From: Actinomadura oligospora ATCC 43269
Lineage (GTDB): Bacteria > Actinomycetota > Actinomycetes > Streptosporangiales > Streptosporangiaceae
DNA: 64,000 nt
Direction of reading: 5' to 3'
NCBI RefSeq assembly: GCF_000518265.1
Contig: NZ_JADG01000013.1
Span: forward strand, 248,001 to 312,000
This document shows positions 38,656-48,147 of this stretch, in pieces. The translations under genes were made by a program, and so were the position numbers. Each line of letters opens with the position of its first letter. Positions within the stretch are counted from its first letter, which is position 1. The notes under the pieces are model-generated. The model did no database searches. It was not told the DNA's origin and worked only from the letters and a program-made list of their open reading frames with translations.

Positions 38656-39045
38656 TCAGCGGACGCCCGGCAGCGCCGAGGGGATGACCGAGGGCCACGG
38701 CTTGTTCGAGACGCGGAGTTTGGTGACCAGGGTGCGGCTCCCGCAGTGGACCGTCACCTTGTAGCTGCCGGACTTCACGCCGTGCTTCACGACGACCTTG
38801 GCCTCGCCGTTCGCGCCCTTGCCGAAGACGGGGACGTCCTTGGTGAACGCCTTCGAGTGCACCCAGTGACGCTTCTTGCCGACCGAGCACTTCAGGACGT
38901 CGATCTGGACGTGCTGCCCGGGCTGGGCGACGGAGGGGCTGAAGCTGACGTCGCGGGACGCCGCGGTGGCCTCGTCGGTGGCGGGGGCGAGCAGGCCGGC
39001 TCCGACGATGGCCGCTCCGACGACGGCCGTGCTGAGCAGACGCAA
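38656..39045 (-). CDS. Secreted small hypothetical protein
   Basis: A 129-aa protein with a signal peptide (RLLSTAVVGAAIVGAGLLAP, cleavage near ATAA-S). The mature domain begins VSFSPSVAQPGQHVQIDVLK, in the style of an immunoglobulin-like bacterial domain. Two cysteines (LKCSVG and VHCGSR) could form a disulfide. Short secreted proteins of this kind are frequent in Actinomadura-like genomes; the function is unknown. Confidence 0.75.
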   Translation of the reverse strand: MRLLSTAVVGAAIVGAGLLAPATDEATAASRDVSFSPSVAQPGQHVQIDVLKCSVGKKRHWVHSKAFTKDVPVFGKGANGEAKVVVKHGVKSGSYKVTVHCGSRTLVTKLRVSNKPWPSVIPSALPGVR

Positions 39046-39233
39046 CCGGGGCTCCTCGGGGGGTTCGAGTGGATGTCTGGGAGTGTGATCTCCCGCACTC
39101 TAGCGGGTGCGGGCATCTCACTCTATAGACAGGTTTAAACCGCCGATGGTTGTCGGATTCCTCAGGAAACTTTCAGGGTTTTCCCTGTCTGCCGGAGGAC
39201 GTCCGCATCGTCCGAGGTCAGCGCCGGGTGGCG

Positions 39234-40166
39234 TCAGGTGGCGGGCTCGGCGATCGGGTCGGCCAGCGCGGGCGCCGGCGTCTGGCGGGCGAGGCGGCGG
39301 GTGCGGCGTCCGGTGAGCAGACCGTCCACCGTGAGGACGATCAGCGCGGCCCAGACGAGGAGGAACCCGGCCCAGCGGCTCGCGGGCATCTCCTCGTGCT
39401 GCACGAGCAGGCCGATGAGGAACTGCAGGATGGGCGCGAGGTACTGGAGCAGCCCCAGCGTGCTCATCGGCACCCGAACCGCCGAGGCGTTGAACAGCAG
39501 CAGCGGGACCGCGGTCACGACGCCCGCCGCGGCGAGCAGCGCCATGTTCCCGGCGCCGTGGTGGCCGAACGCCGCCGTTCCGTTCGCCTGCATCACGATC
39601 GACACCGCCGCCGCCGGGACGAACATGACGGTCGTCTCCACCGCCAGCCCCTCCGCGGACGGCATGGAGGCGAACTTCTTCAGCAGCCCGTAGACGCCGA
39701 ACGAGCAGGCGAGGACCAGGGCGATGTAGGGGAGCCGTCCGTAGTCCACCGAGAGGACCGCGACCGCCGCCGTCCCGAGGCCGACCGCGGCCCACTGCCA
39801 CCGGCGCAGCCGCTCCCGGAAGATGAGCACCCCGAACAGGATGCTGATCAGCGGGTTGATGAAGTAGCCGAGGGACCCCTCGATCGTCTTCCCGGTGTTC
39901 ACCGCGTAGATGTAGACGCACCAGTTGACCGAGATGAGCACCGACGCGAGCGCCAGCATCCAGAGTTTCCTGCGGTCCAGCGTCCGGATCCAGGACCAGT
40001 TGCGCCCGAAGGCGAGGATCACCACGATCGCGACGAGCGACCACATGATGCGGTGCGAAACGATCTCCACCGCGTTGGCGGGCTTCAGCAGAGGCCAGTA
40101 GAGCGGGAACAGTCCCCAGAGAACGTACGCAGCGACACCGAACACCATTCCGCGACGGTTGACCAC
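39234..40166 (-). CDS. rarD: RarD/EamA-family transporter
   Basis: A 310-aa ten-helix DMT transporter. The start region VFGVAAYVLWGLFPLYWPLL and the SVNWCVYIYAVNTGKTIEGS and SLGYFINPLISILFGVLIF segments are RarD signatures. RarD proteins were named for a chloramphenicol-sensitivity phenotype, but the substrate is unclear. GTG40166 is chosen; ATG40148 is an alternative. It is divergent from msrA over about 120 bp. Confidence 0.9.
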   Translation of the reverse strand: MVNRRGMVFGVAAYVLWGLFPLYWPLLKPANAVEIVSHRIMWSLVAIVVILAFGRNWSWIRTLDRRKLWMLALASVLISVNWCVYIYAVNTGKTIEGSLGYFINPLISILFGVLIFRERLRRWQWAAVGLGTAAVAVLSVDYGRLPYIALVLACSFGVYGLLKKFASMPSAEGLAVETTVMFVPAAAVSIVMQANGTAAFGHHGAGNMALLAAAGVVTAVPLLLFNASAVRVPMSTLGLLQYLAPILQFLIGLLVQHEEMPASRWAGFLLVWAALIVLTVDGLLTGRRTRRLARQTPAPALADPIAEPAT

Positions 40167-40286
40167 AAAAGGCACGTTATCAGGACGTAAGCAGTCAATC
40201 CATGTGACGCTGATGACTGCCACGGAACGGACGACGGCCCCCTTCACGGCGGACGATCCGGGCGTCGCGGACGTAGTCTGAGAGAC

Positions 40287-40939
<653 letters not shown>

Positions 40940-40943
<4 letters not shown>

Positions 40944-41398
40944 GCGCAAACGAGACGGGCCGCCTGGTTCGCGCGCTCGTGGTAGAGGACAGGGAGGTGA
41001 TCGCACTCCTTGATCTGCAAGTCCTGGCGCGGGAGAACGCCGGGCGGGGCTTCAAGGACAGTGAGCCGACCTACGGCGTCCTCGCCTGCCTGCGCTGCTG
41101 GGAGATCCTGATCTCCCGGATGGAGGACGGATGGCCTCGCCAGGACTACTACATGGTGGACGAGTACCTGCTTGATCTTGGTGTTCGAGATCGCATTGAG
41201 AGCTTCCTCAGCGACATGCCGTCGTCCCTGCGTACCAAGGTCGGTCGTTGCGTGGAGCGACTCGACACACGTTTCCGAGCCGTCACCCGCGAAGACAACG
41301 GGGCAGAGTTGTCGAAGTACTGGCTTCCTCTGGCTGAGGGCAGCGAAGTCCGCTGGTGGTGGACGCGATGCCCCACCGAGTTGCCGCCCGGATGGTGA
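40940..41398 (+). CDS. Hypothetical protein coupled to msrA
   Basis: A 152-aa soluble protein that I do not recognise. The GTG overlaps the msrA stop (GTGA). It contains a helical middle ([20 protein letters not shown]) and a Trp-rich end ([17 protein letters not shown]). Codon use is less GC3-biased than neighbours (for example CTTGATCTTGGTGTTCGAG near 41172), consistent with acquired DNA. It lies inside the segment bounded by the msrA 3'-end repeats. Confidence 0.65.
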
Positions 41399-41498
41399 AT
41401 GACGTTCCTGGCCTGCGCGAGGCTCCCAAGGGTCGGCTTCTACTCGGCCTCGGTCGAGGGGGCGCCGGGCTCGTTTGACCCCGGTCACTTCCCAGCCT

Positions 41499-41519
41499 GG
41501 TGATCCTCTGAGGCTCACC
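41499..41519. promoter_or_regulatory. 21-bp imperfect dyad upstream of the DUF4288-like gene
   Basis: GGTGATCCTC-T-GAGGCTCACC is symmetric except at one pair beside the inner arms. It lies about 90 bp before the gene at 41608 and could be an operator, or the end of the preceding transcript. Confidence 0.3.
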
Positions 41520-41607
41520 GAGTATCGTCACTTGGCACTGAGGGCCTGAGGGGATTGGCCTGTCGTGCCCGTGGACATGCCCCGCCGGGCAATGCAAAGG
41601 GAGCCGA

Positions 41608-41949
41608 GTGCCTGTGGACAAGGCCGGTTGGTACGGAGTGCGTTGCTTGTTCCGCTGGTCGCAGGAGGTGGGGCGGCCTTACGAGGAGAGCATCACCGTT
41701 TGGCGGGCGGCTTCCTTCGATGACGCGATCGCGAAGGCGGAGTCTGAGGCGTGTGAGCGTGCCGCCCTGCTTGGCGGAGAGTATCTAGGACTGGCGCAGG
41801 CGTATCTCATCGGGGATGAGCCGCCAGGCGATGGGGCCGAAGTCTTCTCGCTTATACGTGAGAGTGCCTTCGAGCCGGACGCCTACCTCACGCGGTTCTT
41901 CGACACGGGAGACGAACGCCAGGGCGAGACCGCGTCGACCGACTCGTGA
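41608..41949 (+). CDS. DUF4288-like small protein
   Basis: A 113-aa protein whose pattern WYGVRCLFRW, then YEESITVWRAASFDDAIAKA, GEYLGLAQAYLI and GAEVFSLIRES, resembles DUF4288 proteins. This is recalled, not searched. GTG41608 has AAAGGGAG upstream; GTG41614 is also possible. Codon use is less GC-rich at third positions than in core genes. DUF4288 proteins often occur in polymorphic-toxin or accessory contexts. It ends about 95 bp before the second msrA-end copy. Confidence 0.65.
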   Translation: MPVDKAGWYGVRCLFRWSQEVGRPYEESITVWRAASFDDAIAKAESEACERAALLGGEYLGLAQAYLIGDEPPGDGAEVFSLIRESAFEPDAYLTRFFDTGDERQGETASTDS

Positions 41950-42043
41950 GCAGCTCAGCCTCCGGGGCCATGTGCCCGGCGTTGCGACCTTTACTGGCGT
42001 CCCTGCGTTCGCCGGGACGGGGCACTTGGCAGGGAGGACAGGA

Positions 42044-42078
42044 GGCACCGGCTCACCTGCCCCGTAGGCGTCGCCCCC
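42044..42078 (+). repeat. msrA 3'-end repeat, copy 2
   Basis: This 35-bp copy of the msrA 3' end (one base fewer than copy 1) sits in non-coding DNA and runs directly into the C15 tract. It marks the right boundary of a probable insertion or duplication. Confidence 0.85.
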
Positions 42079-42088
42079 CCCCCCCCCC
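42074..42088. repeat. C15 homopolymer tract
   Basis: Fifteen consecutive C bases follow the second msrA-end copy, where copy 1 has only five. It lies about 105 bp before the DUF4291 gene. Such a tract is prone to slippage in vivo and to sequencing error. Confidence 0.9.
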
Positions 42089-42193
42089 GGAGGAGTAAGG
42101 CATGGTGCGGGAGCACGCTTGGCGGGGGCGTAGAGGCAGGTTCCGGCAGGTGGGCGGGAGCTTGCTCGGGGAGGGTGGCTGCTGGGGTTGATA

Positions 42194-42829
42194 ATGACTG
42201 GCCGAAGGGAATCGGTCGGCCTCACTATCGACGGCATGGGAGAACCACAGCACAGGGTTCGTGCTCTTTACACGGCGTCCACGATCACCGTCTATCAGGC
42301 GTACGGTCCTGAGATCGGGGTGCCTGCAGCGCGCGAGGGCCGGTTTCCTTCGGCTTGGAAGCGGGATCGGATGACGTGGATCAAGCCGTCCTTCCTGTGG
42401 ATGATGTACCGCTGTGGCTGGGGTACGAAGGCTGGGCAGGAGACCGTCCTCGCGGTCGAGATCACTCGCGGGGGGTTCGAGTGGGCGCTGCAGCACTCGT
42501 GTCTGTCGCATTACGTGCCCGGACCGCACCCGGATCGCGATGCTTGGCAGCGGCAGGTCAAGCGCGCACCGGCGCGCGTCCAGTGGGATCCCGAGCGTGA
42601 CCTGCACCTGCGGCCCCTGCCTCACCGCTCCCTGCAACTCGGGCTCTCCGGTGAGGCCGCACGACGTTACGCGGACGAGTGGATCGTCTCCATCGACGAC
42701 GTGACACCGCTTGTCCATGAGATCCACGCGCTCGTTCAGGGGCGTGATCAGGATTCCGCGACTCGACTACTGCCGAAGGAGCGTCCGTACCCCTCCGGGG
42801 ACGACCTCCTGGCACACATCGGAGGATGA
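42194..42829 (+). CDS. DUF4291 family protein
   Basis: A 211-aa protein with the strongly conserved DUF4291 features: HRVRALYTASTITVYQAYGP near the start, then KRDRMTWIKPSFLWMMYR, CGWGTKAGQETVLAVEITR and FEWALQHSCLSH. The family is common in bacteria and fungi with no assigned function. ATG42194 is the preferred start; a TTG two codons upstream also opens the frame. It lies just outside the segment bounded by msrA-end repeats. Confidence 0.85.
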   Translation: MTGRRESVGLTIDGMGEPQHRVRALYTASTITVYQAYGPEIGVPAAREGRFPSAWKRDRMTWIKPSFLWMMYRCGWGTKAGQETVLAVEITRGGFEWALQHSCLSHYVPGPHPDRDAWQRQVKRAPARVQWDPERDLHLRPLPHRSLQLGLSGEAARRYADEWIVSIDDVTPLVHEIHALVQGRDQDSATRLLPKERPYPSGDDLLAHIGG

Positions 42830-43008
42830 ACGGCCTGCCGGTTGCCCGGGATTGGGGTCGAGGAGGCAGCGGAGCGGGCTTTGTGGGCTTGATGGGCGGA
42901 GGTTCGGCGGAGGGCTGACCGTGCGCTTGACGAGATTGCCTTGCTTACCTGGTTGGTATTCCGGGTCCCGGAGAGCTCTAGGGTGATCGCCCGTTTCGGC
43001 TGTTGGGG

Positions 43009-43284
43009 TTAGCCGGGGCCGCCTTGGGTGGCGGACCACCACCAGAGCCAGAGTAGGAACAGGGTGGTGAGGACGCCCAGGAGCAGTGGCCAGTTGAAGC
43101 CGGCCTTTCTGGCGGTTCGGGTGCGGGGCATGGGTGTTCCTTCGGTCGGGTGGGCAGGGACGGGTTTGCGTGAGCGCTTTTTGCGGCGTGAGACCAGGAA
43201 TGTGGCCACTGCGGCGGCGGTTGCGGTTCCGGCGAGGATTGGCCAGGTGAGAGCCGCTTTCCTGCCGGTTCGGCGGCGGACCAT
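43009..43284 (-). CDS. Small two-helix membrane protein made of two similar halves
   Basis: A 91-aa protein from ATG43284. Half one is RTGRKAALTWPILAGTATAA plus a helix and basic tail. Half two, from the internal ATG at 43133, is RTARKAGFNWPLLLGVLTTL plus a Trp-rich helix. Each half has its own GAAGGAA-type ribosome site before a CCCATG. It may be a tandem duplication fused in frame, or two overlapping starts giving 91- and 41-residue products. No function is evident. Confidence 0.55.
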   Translation of the reverse strand: MVRRRTGRKAALTWPILAGTATAAAVATFLVSRRKKRSRKPVPAHPTEGTPMPRTRTARKAGFNWPLLLGVLTTLFLLWLWWWSATQGGPG

Positions 43285-43401
43285 GGGCGCCTCGCTTCCT
43301 TCATGGGGAAGATGCGGCGAAGGTGGGGCGGGTAATCCCACGGGCGCGCAAAGTGGCGATGATCGGGGTGGCCGAGCCCAGGGTTCGGGCACATTGTGAC
43401 C

Positions 43402-43782
43402 ATGACGGATGCAGATCTGCGGGTTGAAATGCGCCTGGAGGTGGCGCTGGGGGACACGGCCATCGCCGTGGGGTCCGGGGACGTTCCGGTCCTGGCGACG
43501 CCCAGGGTGGTGGCGCTGTTCGAGGCGGCCACGGTTCGGGCGCTCGAAGGACGGCTTGATGTGGCGGAGACGTCGGTCGGGACGCGGGTGGAGGTCGATC
43601 ACCTGGTGGCGAGTCCGGTGGGAGCGCGCGTGGCGATCATCGCCGAGCTGATCGAGCGGGACGGGCGGCGCGTGGTGTTCGACGTCCGGGCCGTGGGGGA
43701 GGACGGGACGGTGCTGGCCACCGGGCGAGTGCAGCGCGTTGTGGTGGACCGGGAGCGGTTTCTCGCGCGTGTTCGCGCATAG
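43402..43782 (+). CDS. Hotdog thioesterase, fluoroacetyl-CoA-thioesterase (FlK)-like
   Basis: A 126-aa single hotdog domain. The pattern DVPVLATPRVVALFEAATVR, then GTRVEVDHLVASPVGARVAI and VVFDVRAVGEDG, matches the FlK-like thioesterase family common in actinobacteria. The catalytic set Thr/Glu/His is plausible as T(P), E(AAT) and H(L). Most family members hydrolyse ordinary acyl-CoAs, so fluoroacetate resistance is not implied. ATG43402 is used; GTG43396 is in frame. Confidence 0.8.
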   Translation: MTDADLRVEMRLEVALGDTAIAVGSGDVPVLATPRVVALFEAATVRALEGRLDVAETSVGTRVEVDHLVASPVGARVAIIAELIERDGRRVVFDVRAVGEDGTVLATGRVQRVVVDRERFLARVRA

Positions 43783-44176
43783 CGAACAAAGGGTGGCGGA
43801 GCGCCGAGCCCTTCAGGAGAAGGGGATCCGGCGCTCGGCCCGGTGGTTCCGCCGGCGGCGGAAGGGTGATGTCAGTACGGCAGGAGGCGGCCCGAGGGCG
43901 TCCTGAGGTCGAGCGGGCTCGGTTGACGTGGGGGTCGCGGGCGTTTGACGAGCTGCTGCCGTGCCATGGTGATCATCTCCCCCGTCGGGCCGGGTTTAAC
44001 CCGTTCGATCGAGCCGATGTCGCGCTCACCTCGTTCGACGTGGCCGCCGAGCGTCAGGTTCGACGAGCTTATGCGACGTCCTTCTGCCCGTTCGACCGAT
44101 TTTCCGGAAGCCGGTCATGCTCCGCGTGGCGGGTGGGTCGCCCGGAGTGAGGGGATCGGAGATCGTTTCGGGGGTG
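43783..44176. other. Intergenic stretch with a hairpin at 43803-43839
   Basis: About 390 bp lie between a plus-strand thioesterase and a minus-strand permease, with no gene that I can support. Near the start, GCCGAGC (43803-43809) pairs with GCTCGGC (43833-43839), and inside it CCCTTC pairs with GAAGGG around AGGA. This is a plausible terminator without a U-tract. Several GTTCGA(C/T)-type repeats occur at 44000-44100. Confidence 0.5.
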
Positions 44177-45109
44177 TCAGGAGACGATGTCGCGGTTGCG
44201 GAAGCGGCGGAACGCCAGCGCCAGCAGGACGAGGGCGTAGGCGACCGAGATCGTGGCGCCCTTGATCATGCCGGTCCACTGGATCTGCGGCTGGAGCGCG
44301 TCCGTCCACGCGTACATCCAGTGGGTGGGCAGGAAGTCGCGCCAGCCGCCGAGCGCGGTCACCGCGTCCAGGATGTTGCTGACGATCACCAGGCCGACCG
44401 CGCCGCCGACCGCGCCGAGCGGCGAGTCGGTCAGGACCGACAGCAGGAACGCCAGCGCCGCCACCACCAGCTCGCTGACCAGGGCATAGGCGATGACGAT
44501 CCCCATCCGGCCGAGCGCGGTGCCGACCGGGACGGTGCCGCCGGTCGGCAGCCGCACGTCGTGCCAGCCGAACGCGACGGTTCCCGCGACCAGCGACATC
44601 AGCGGCAGGCTGACGACCGCGACGGTCGCGTACGCGAGCCCGACGATCAGCTTCTGGCGGAGCAGCCGGGCGCGCGGGACGGGCGCGGCGAGCAGGTAGC
44701 GCAGGGACGACCAGCTCGCCTCGCTCGCGACGGTGTCGCCGCAGAACAGGGCCACCGCGACGACGAGCAGGAAGCCCGCCGACACGAACAGGGCGAAGAG
44801 GGCGAAGTTCAGCGCGCCGGAGGTCGCGACGTCCACCAGTGCGGGCGCGCCCTGCCGGGACGAGTCGCCGCCGATCTCGAACGCGGCGACCAGCACCCAG
44901 GGGAGGATCAGCAGGATCGCGAACGCCAGCAATGTCCGGCGTCGCCGGAACTGTCGTATCGCCTCCACGCGCAGCGGCAGCGTCCGCCCGACCGCGTACC
45001 CGGTGGACGAACCGTCCGCCGCGTGCGGGGTGCCCGGGGTTTCGGACGGGCCCGGGACGACGGTTCCGGACGGGGGGGCGCTGCCGTTGAGAGGCGCGGT
45101 TCCGGTCAT
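44177..45109 (-). CDS. ABC-2 type transporter permease
   Basis: A 310-aa permease with a disordered N-terminal 50 residues, then six helices (for example FAILLILPWVLVAAFEIG, FALFVSAGFLLVVAVALFCG and LVSELVVAALAFLLSVLT). The loop ALFCGDTVASEASWSSLRYL is typical of ABC-2 permeases. It overlaps by 4 bp the gene for a hydrolase-ATPase fusion whose C-terminal ABC domain must energise it, so the two form one exporter. Confidence 0.88.
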   Translation of the reverse strand: MTGTAPLNGSAPPSGTVVPGPSETPGTPHAADGSSTGYAVGRTLPLRVEAIRQFRRRRTLLAFAILLILPWVLVAAFEIGGDSSRQGAPALVDVATSGALNFALFALFVSAGFLLVVAVALFCGDTVASEASWSSLRYLLAAPVPRARLLRQKLIVGLAYATVAVVSLPLMSLVAGTVAFGWHDVRLPTGGTVPVGTALGRMGIVIAYALVSELVVAALAFLLSVLTDSPLGAVGGAVGLVIVSNILDAVTALGGWRDFLPTHWMYAWTDALQPQIQWTGMIKGATISVAYALVLLALAFRRFRNRDIVS

Positions 45110-48100
45110 GATCCCTCTCCGATGATCTCCAGGAACGCGTCCTCCAGGCGGCGTCCGGTGCCGGTGATCTCGCTGACCGGGCCCGCCGCGACGCGCCGTC
45201 CGCCGGCCATGACCACCGCGTGCGTGCAGCTCTGCTCGACCTCGGCGAGCAGGTGGCTGGACACGATCACGGTCCGGCCGGACGCGGCGTACCGCACCAG
45301 CACCTCGCGCATCTCGCGGATCTGCGGCGGGTCCAGGCCGTTGGTCGGCTCGTCCAGGACGAGCAGGTCGGGCAGCCCGAGCATGGCCTGCGCGATGGCG
45401 AGGCGCTGCCGCATGCCCTGCGAGTAGGTGCGGACGGCCCGGTCGAGCGCGGCGCCGAGGTCCGCGATCTCCAGGGCCTCCTCGAGGTGCGCGGATCCGG
45501 CCGGACGGCCCGTCGCCCGCCAGTACAGGTCGAGGTTGTCGCGCCCGGACAGGTGCGGCAGGAACCCCGGGCCCTCGACGAACGACCCGAGCCGCGACAG
45601 CACCGGCGCGCCCGGAGTCACCCGGTGCCCGAAGATCCGGATCTCGCCCTCGTCCGGATGGATCAGCCCCATCAGCATGCGCAGCGTCGTCGTCTTCCCC
45701 GCGCCGTTCGGACCCAGCAGCCCGAGCACCTGCCCGCGCTCGACCCGGAACGACAACTCCGACACGGCGCGGTAGCCGTTCGAGTAGGCCTTGGTCAGCC
45801 CACTGATCTCCAACGGCACGTCGGCCAGGCCGGGATCGAAGGCGGCCTTGGCCGGTCGACGCTCCGGACCGTCCGTGAGCGCCTTCGAACCGTTGGCGCC
45901 TGCCGACGCGCCGCTGCCCGCACCGACCTTGTCGGTTTGGGCGCCACGACGGGCCGGGCTGTTGCCGTCCGCCTGTGCATCGGGGGCTGGGTTGCCCTCG
46001 TTCGGGTGCGAGCCATTGCCTGTGCTTGTGGCGCTGGGGGTCTTGGTGGGTTTGGTGGTTTCGTCGGGCTGTGGAGCCGTGATCGTGGCGGTTGCTTTGG
46101 CCTGCGCCTTGGCGGGTTTGGCTGTGCGCGGCTCGGAGCCTGTGGCGGGGGCCGGGAGGATCGGCTTTCGGCGGCCGGTGAGGAGGATTCCGGCGGCGAT
46201 CGCGGCGGCGGCCACAGGAAGGGCCCAGACCCAGGCGGGGAGCGGGGCGGCCGGGGTGCGCAGCGACGGGACGGACGGGACGGTGATGCCCGACGTGGCC
46301 GCGACCGTGTACGACGCGGGCTTGGGTGGCGTCGCGAAGCCCATGTCGGTCGTCGAGACGACGACACGGATCCGGTGGCCCGCCTCGAAGCGGTAGTCGA
46401 GTGCGGGCAGCGTGACGGTCACGTCGTCCGATGAGGACACGTGGAAGGGCGCGGCGAGCCGCCGGGCCGGGGTGGCGCCCCCGCCCGGTGCGACGTCGTA
46501 GAGCTTGGCGAACAGCGACGCGCCGTCCGACGGGACGTTCGTGACCTTGAGGCGCAGGGACGCGGCCCCCGTGAGCTGGACCGCCCCGGTGAGCGCAGGC
46601 GTGTCGAACACGGCCGACTGGCCTGGGACGTCCAGCGTGAAGCCGCCCCCACCGCCGGAACCGCCCCTGCTGCCCGTGCCGCCACGGCCACCGTCGTTGC
46701 CGCCACCGGCGCCGTCGTCACCGCTGCCGCCGCCCATGACCTGGCCGCCGAGCGAGCCCAGCGCGTCCAGGCCGCCGAGGCCGGGCAGCGCGGAGATCGA
46801 CGCCGGGGTGCCGCCCGCCGGGTTCTGGACGGTCTGTGCCGCTCCCCTCAACGGCAGCGTCCGCGGGTTCGCCGACAGCCCCGGATACGTCCCGGTGGAC
46901 GCGGCGCGCACGACCACACGCTGGCTGGACGAGTCGATACCGCCCGCACGCGTCACAGTGAATCCGTCGCCCGTCGCGCCGCCGCCTTGGGTGGGAGGTG
47001 GCTTCGGGCCTTTCGCGGTGGCCGTTGGCGTGTTGCTCTTCAGGTAGGTGTCGAACCAGGTGCGTACATAGCCCTCCAGTCGGCTCGTCTCGGGATCGCC
47101 GCCATCATGTCCCCCCTGATACCAAACGGTTCGGACGGGCGAATCGTTGTGGGCGATCGCGCGCGCGTTCGCATCCGCCTGGTCCAAGGGGAACAATGAG
47201 TCGGATTGTCCCTGGATGAGCAGCGAGGGGACCCGGATTCGGGTGGCCACAACCATCGGACTGGACCTGGCCAGAAGGCTCAACGCCTCCGGCGTCGGAC
47301 GTCCGGACTCGGCGACCTGCTGGTACATCGTGCACAGCGCGGGCAGGAAGCGGCCGCAGGCGGAACCGTCCGCGCCGCTGGTGAAGAAGAGCCCGGCCCA
47401 CAGCTTCTTGAAGACGCCGGCGCCCGGGCCCCGGCCGGTCGCGTTGGGGAAGAAGACGTCGGGCAGGCTGTACCAGGTGATGCGCGGGGCGATGGCGTCC
47501 ACGCGGCGGTCGAAGCCCGCGGTCATCAGCGCGATCGCGCCGCCGTAGGACTCGCCGGTCATGCCCACGCGCGGGTCGCCCGGGCCGTCCAGCCGGACCT
47601 CGGGACGGCGCGCCAGCCAGTCGACCAGCTGCCGGACGTCCTTGACCTCGTAGTCGGGGGAGTTCAGCGCGATCTGCCCGGTCGAGCGGCCGAAACCGCG
47701 CGCCGACCAGGTCAGCACCGCGTAGCCGTCGCGGGCCAGCCGCCGCGCCTCGGCGCGCATGTCGTCCTTGGTGCCGCCGAACCCGTGCCCGAGCAGGATC
47801 GCCGGGGAGCGTCCGCTCCCGGCCGGACGGTAGAACGCCGTGTCCAGCCGGACCTGCTGGTCGTCGCGCGGCCCGTCCACCACGGAGATCCACTGCTCGG
47901 ACGAGGCGACCGCGCGCCCGTCCGACGCGGCGACCCCGTAGGCCAGGCCGCCCGCGGCGGCCAGGGCCACGGCGCCTCCGGCGGCCGTCCAGCGCCGTCC
48001 CCGGCCTCCGATGGCCGCCCAGCGTCGTACGAATCCCCCGCCCAGCCGCATATCCGGAAGACTACGCGGCCGTCCGCGCCGGCCGCTCGGCCGCTGGTCC

Positions 48101-48111
48101 AGGTCGATCAT
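45106..48111 (-). CDS. Fusion of an extracytoplasmic alpha/beta hydrolase and an ABC transporter ATPase
   Basis: A 1001-aa protein. A signal-anchor helix (about 40-63) is followed by a CocE/X-Pro-dipeptidyl-peptidase-like hydrolase with triad Ser188 (GESYGG), Asp304 (GQSDSLF) and His335 (GGHDGG). A beta-rich XPP C-terminal-like domain with a Gly-rich insert follows, then a helix at about 627-648, a Thr/Lys-rich linker and an ABC ATPase (about 768-1001) with Walker A GPNGAGKTT (Lys806), signature YSQGMRQRLA and Walker B LLVLDEPTNGLD. The hydrolase should face outward and the ATPase inward. It pairs with the permease at 44177. Substrate unknown. Confidence 0.9.
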   Translation of the reverse strand: MIDLDQRPSGRRGRPRSLPDMRLGGGFVRRWAAIGGRGRRWTAAGGAVALAAAGGLAYGVAASDGRAVASSEQWISVVDGPRDDQQVRLDTAFYRPAGSGRSPAILLGHGFGGTKDDMRAEARRLARDGYAVLTWSARGFGRSTGQIALNSPDYEVKDVRQLVDWLARRPEVRLDGPGDPRVGMTGESYGGAIALMTAGFDRRVDAIAPRITWYSLPDVFFPNATGRGPGAGVFKKLWAGLFFTSGADGSACGRFLPALCTMYQQVAESGRPTPEALSLLARSSPMVVATRIRVPSLLIQGQSDSLFPLDQADANARAIAHNDSPVRTVWYQGGHDGGDPETSRLEGYVRTWFDTYLKSNTPTATAKGPKPPPTQGGGATGDGFTVTRAGGIDSSSQRVVVRAASTGTYPGLSANPRTLPLRGAAQTVQNPAGGTPASISALPGLGGLDALGSLGGQVMGGGSGDDGAGGGNDGGRGGTGSRGGSGGGGGFTLDVPGQSAVFDTPALTGAVQLTGAASLRLKVTNVPSDGASLFAKLYDVAPGGGATPARRLAAPFHVSSSDDVTVTLPALDYRFEAGHRIRVVVSTTDMGFATPPKPASYTVAATSGITVPSVPSLRTPAAPLPAWVWALPVAAAAIAAGILLTGRRKPILPAPATGSEPRTAKPAKAQAKATATITAPQPDETTKPTKTPSATSTGNGSHPNEGNPAPDAQADGNSPARRGAQTDKVGAGSGASAGANGSKALTDGPERRPAKAAFDPGLADVPLEISGLTKAYSNGYRAVSELSFRVERGQVLGLLGPNGAGKTTTLRMLMGLIHPDEGEIRIFGHRVTPGAPVLSRLGSFVEGPGFLPHLSGRDNLDLYWRATGRPAGSAHLEEALEIADLGAALDRAVRTYSQGMRQRLAIAQAMLGLPDLLVLDEPTNGLDPPQIREMREVLVRYAASGRTVIVSSHLLAEVEQSCTHAVVMAGGRRVAAGPVSEITGTGRRLEDAFLEIIGEGS

Positions 48112-48147
48112 GCGCCCGGTGGCGTACCGGCGGCCCGGCCGTCCTCC

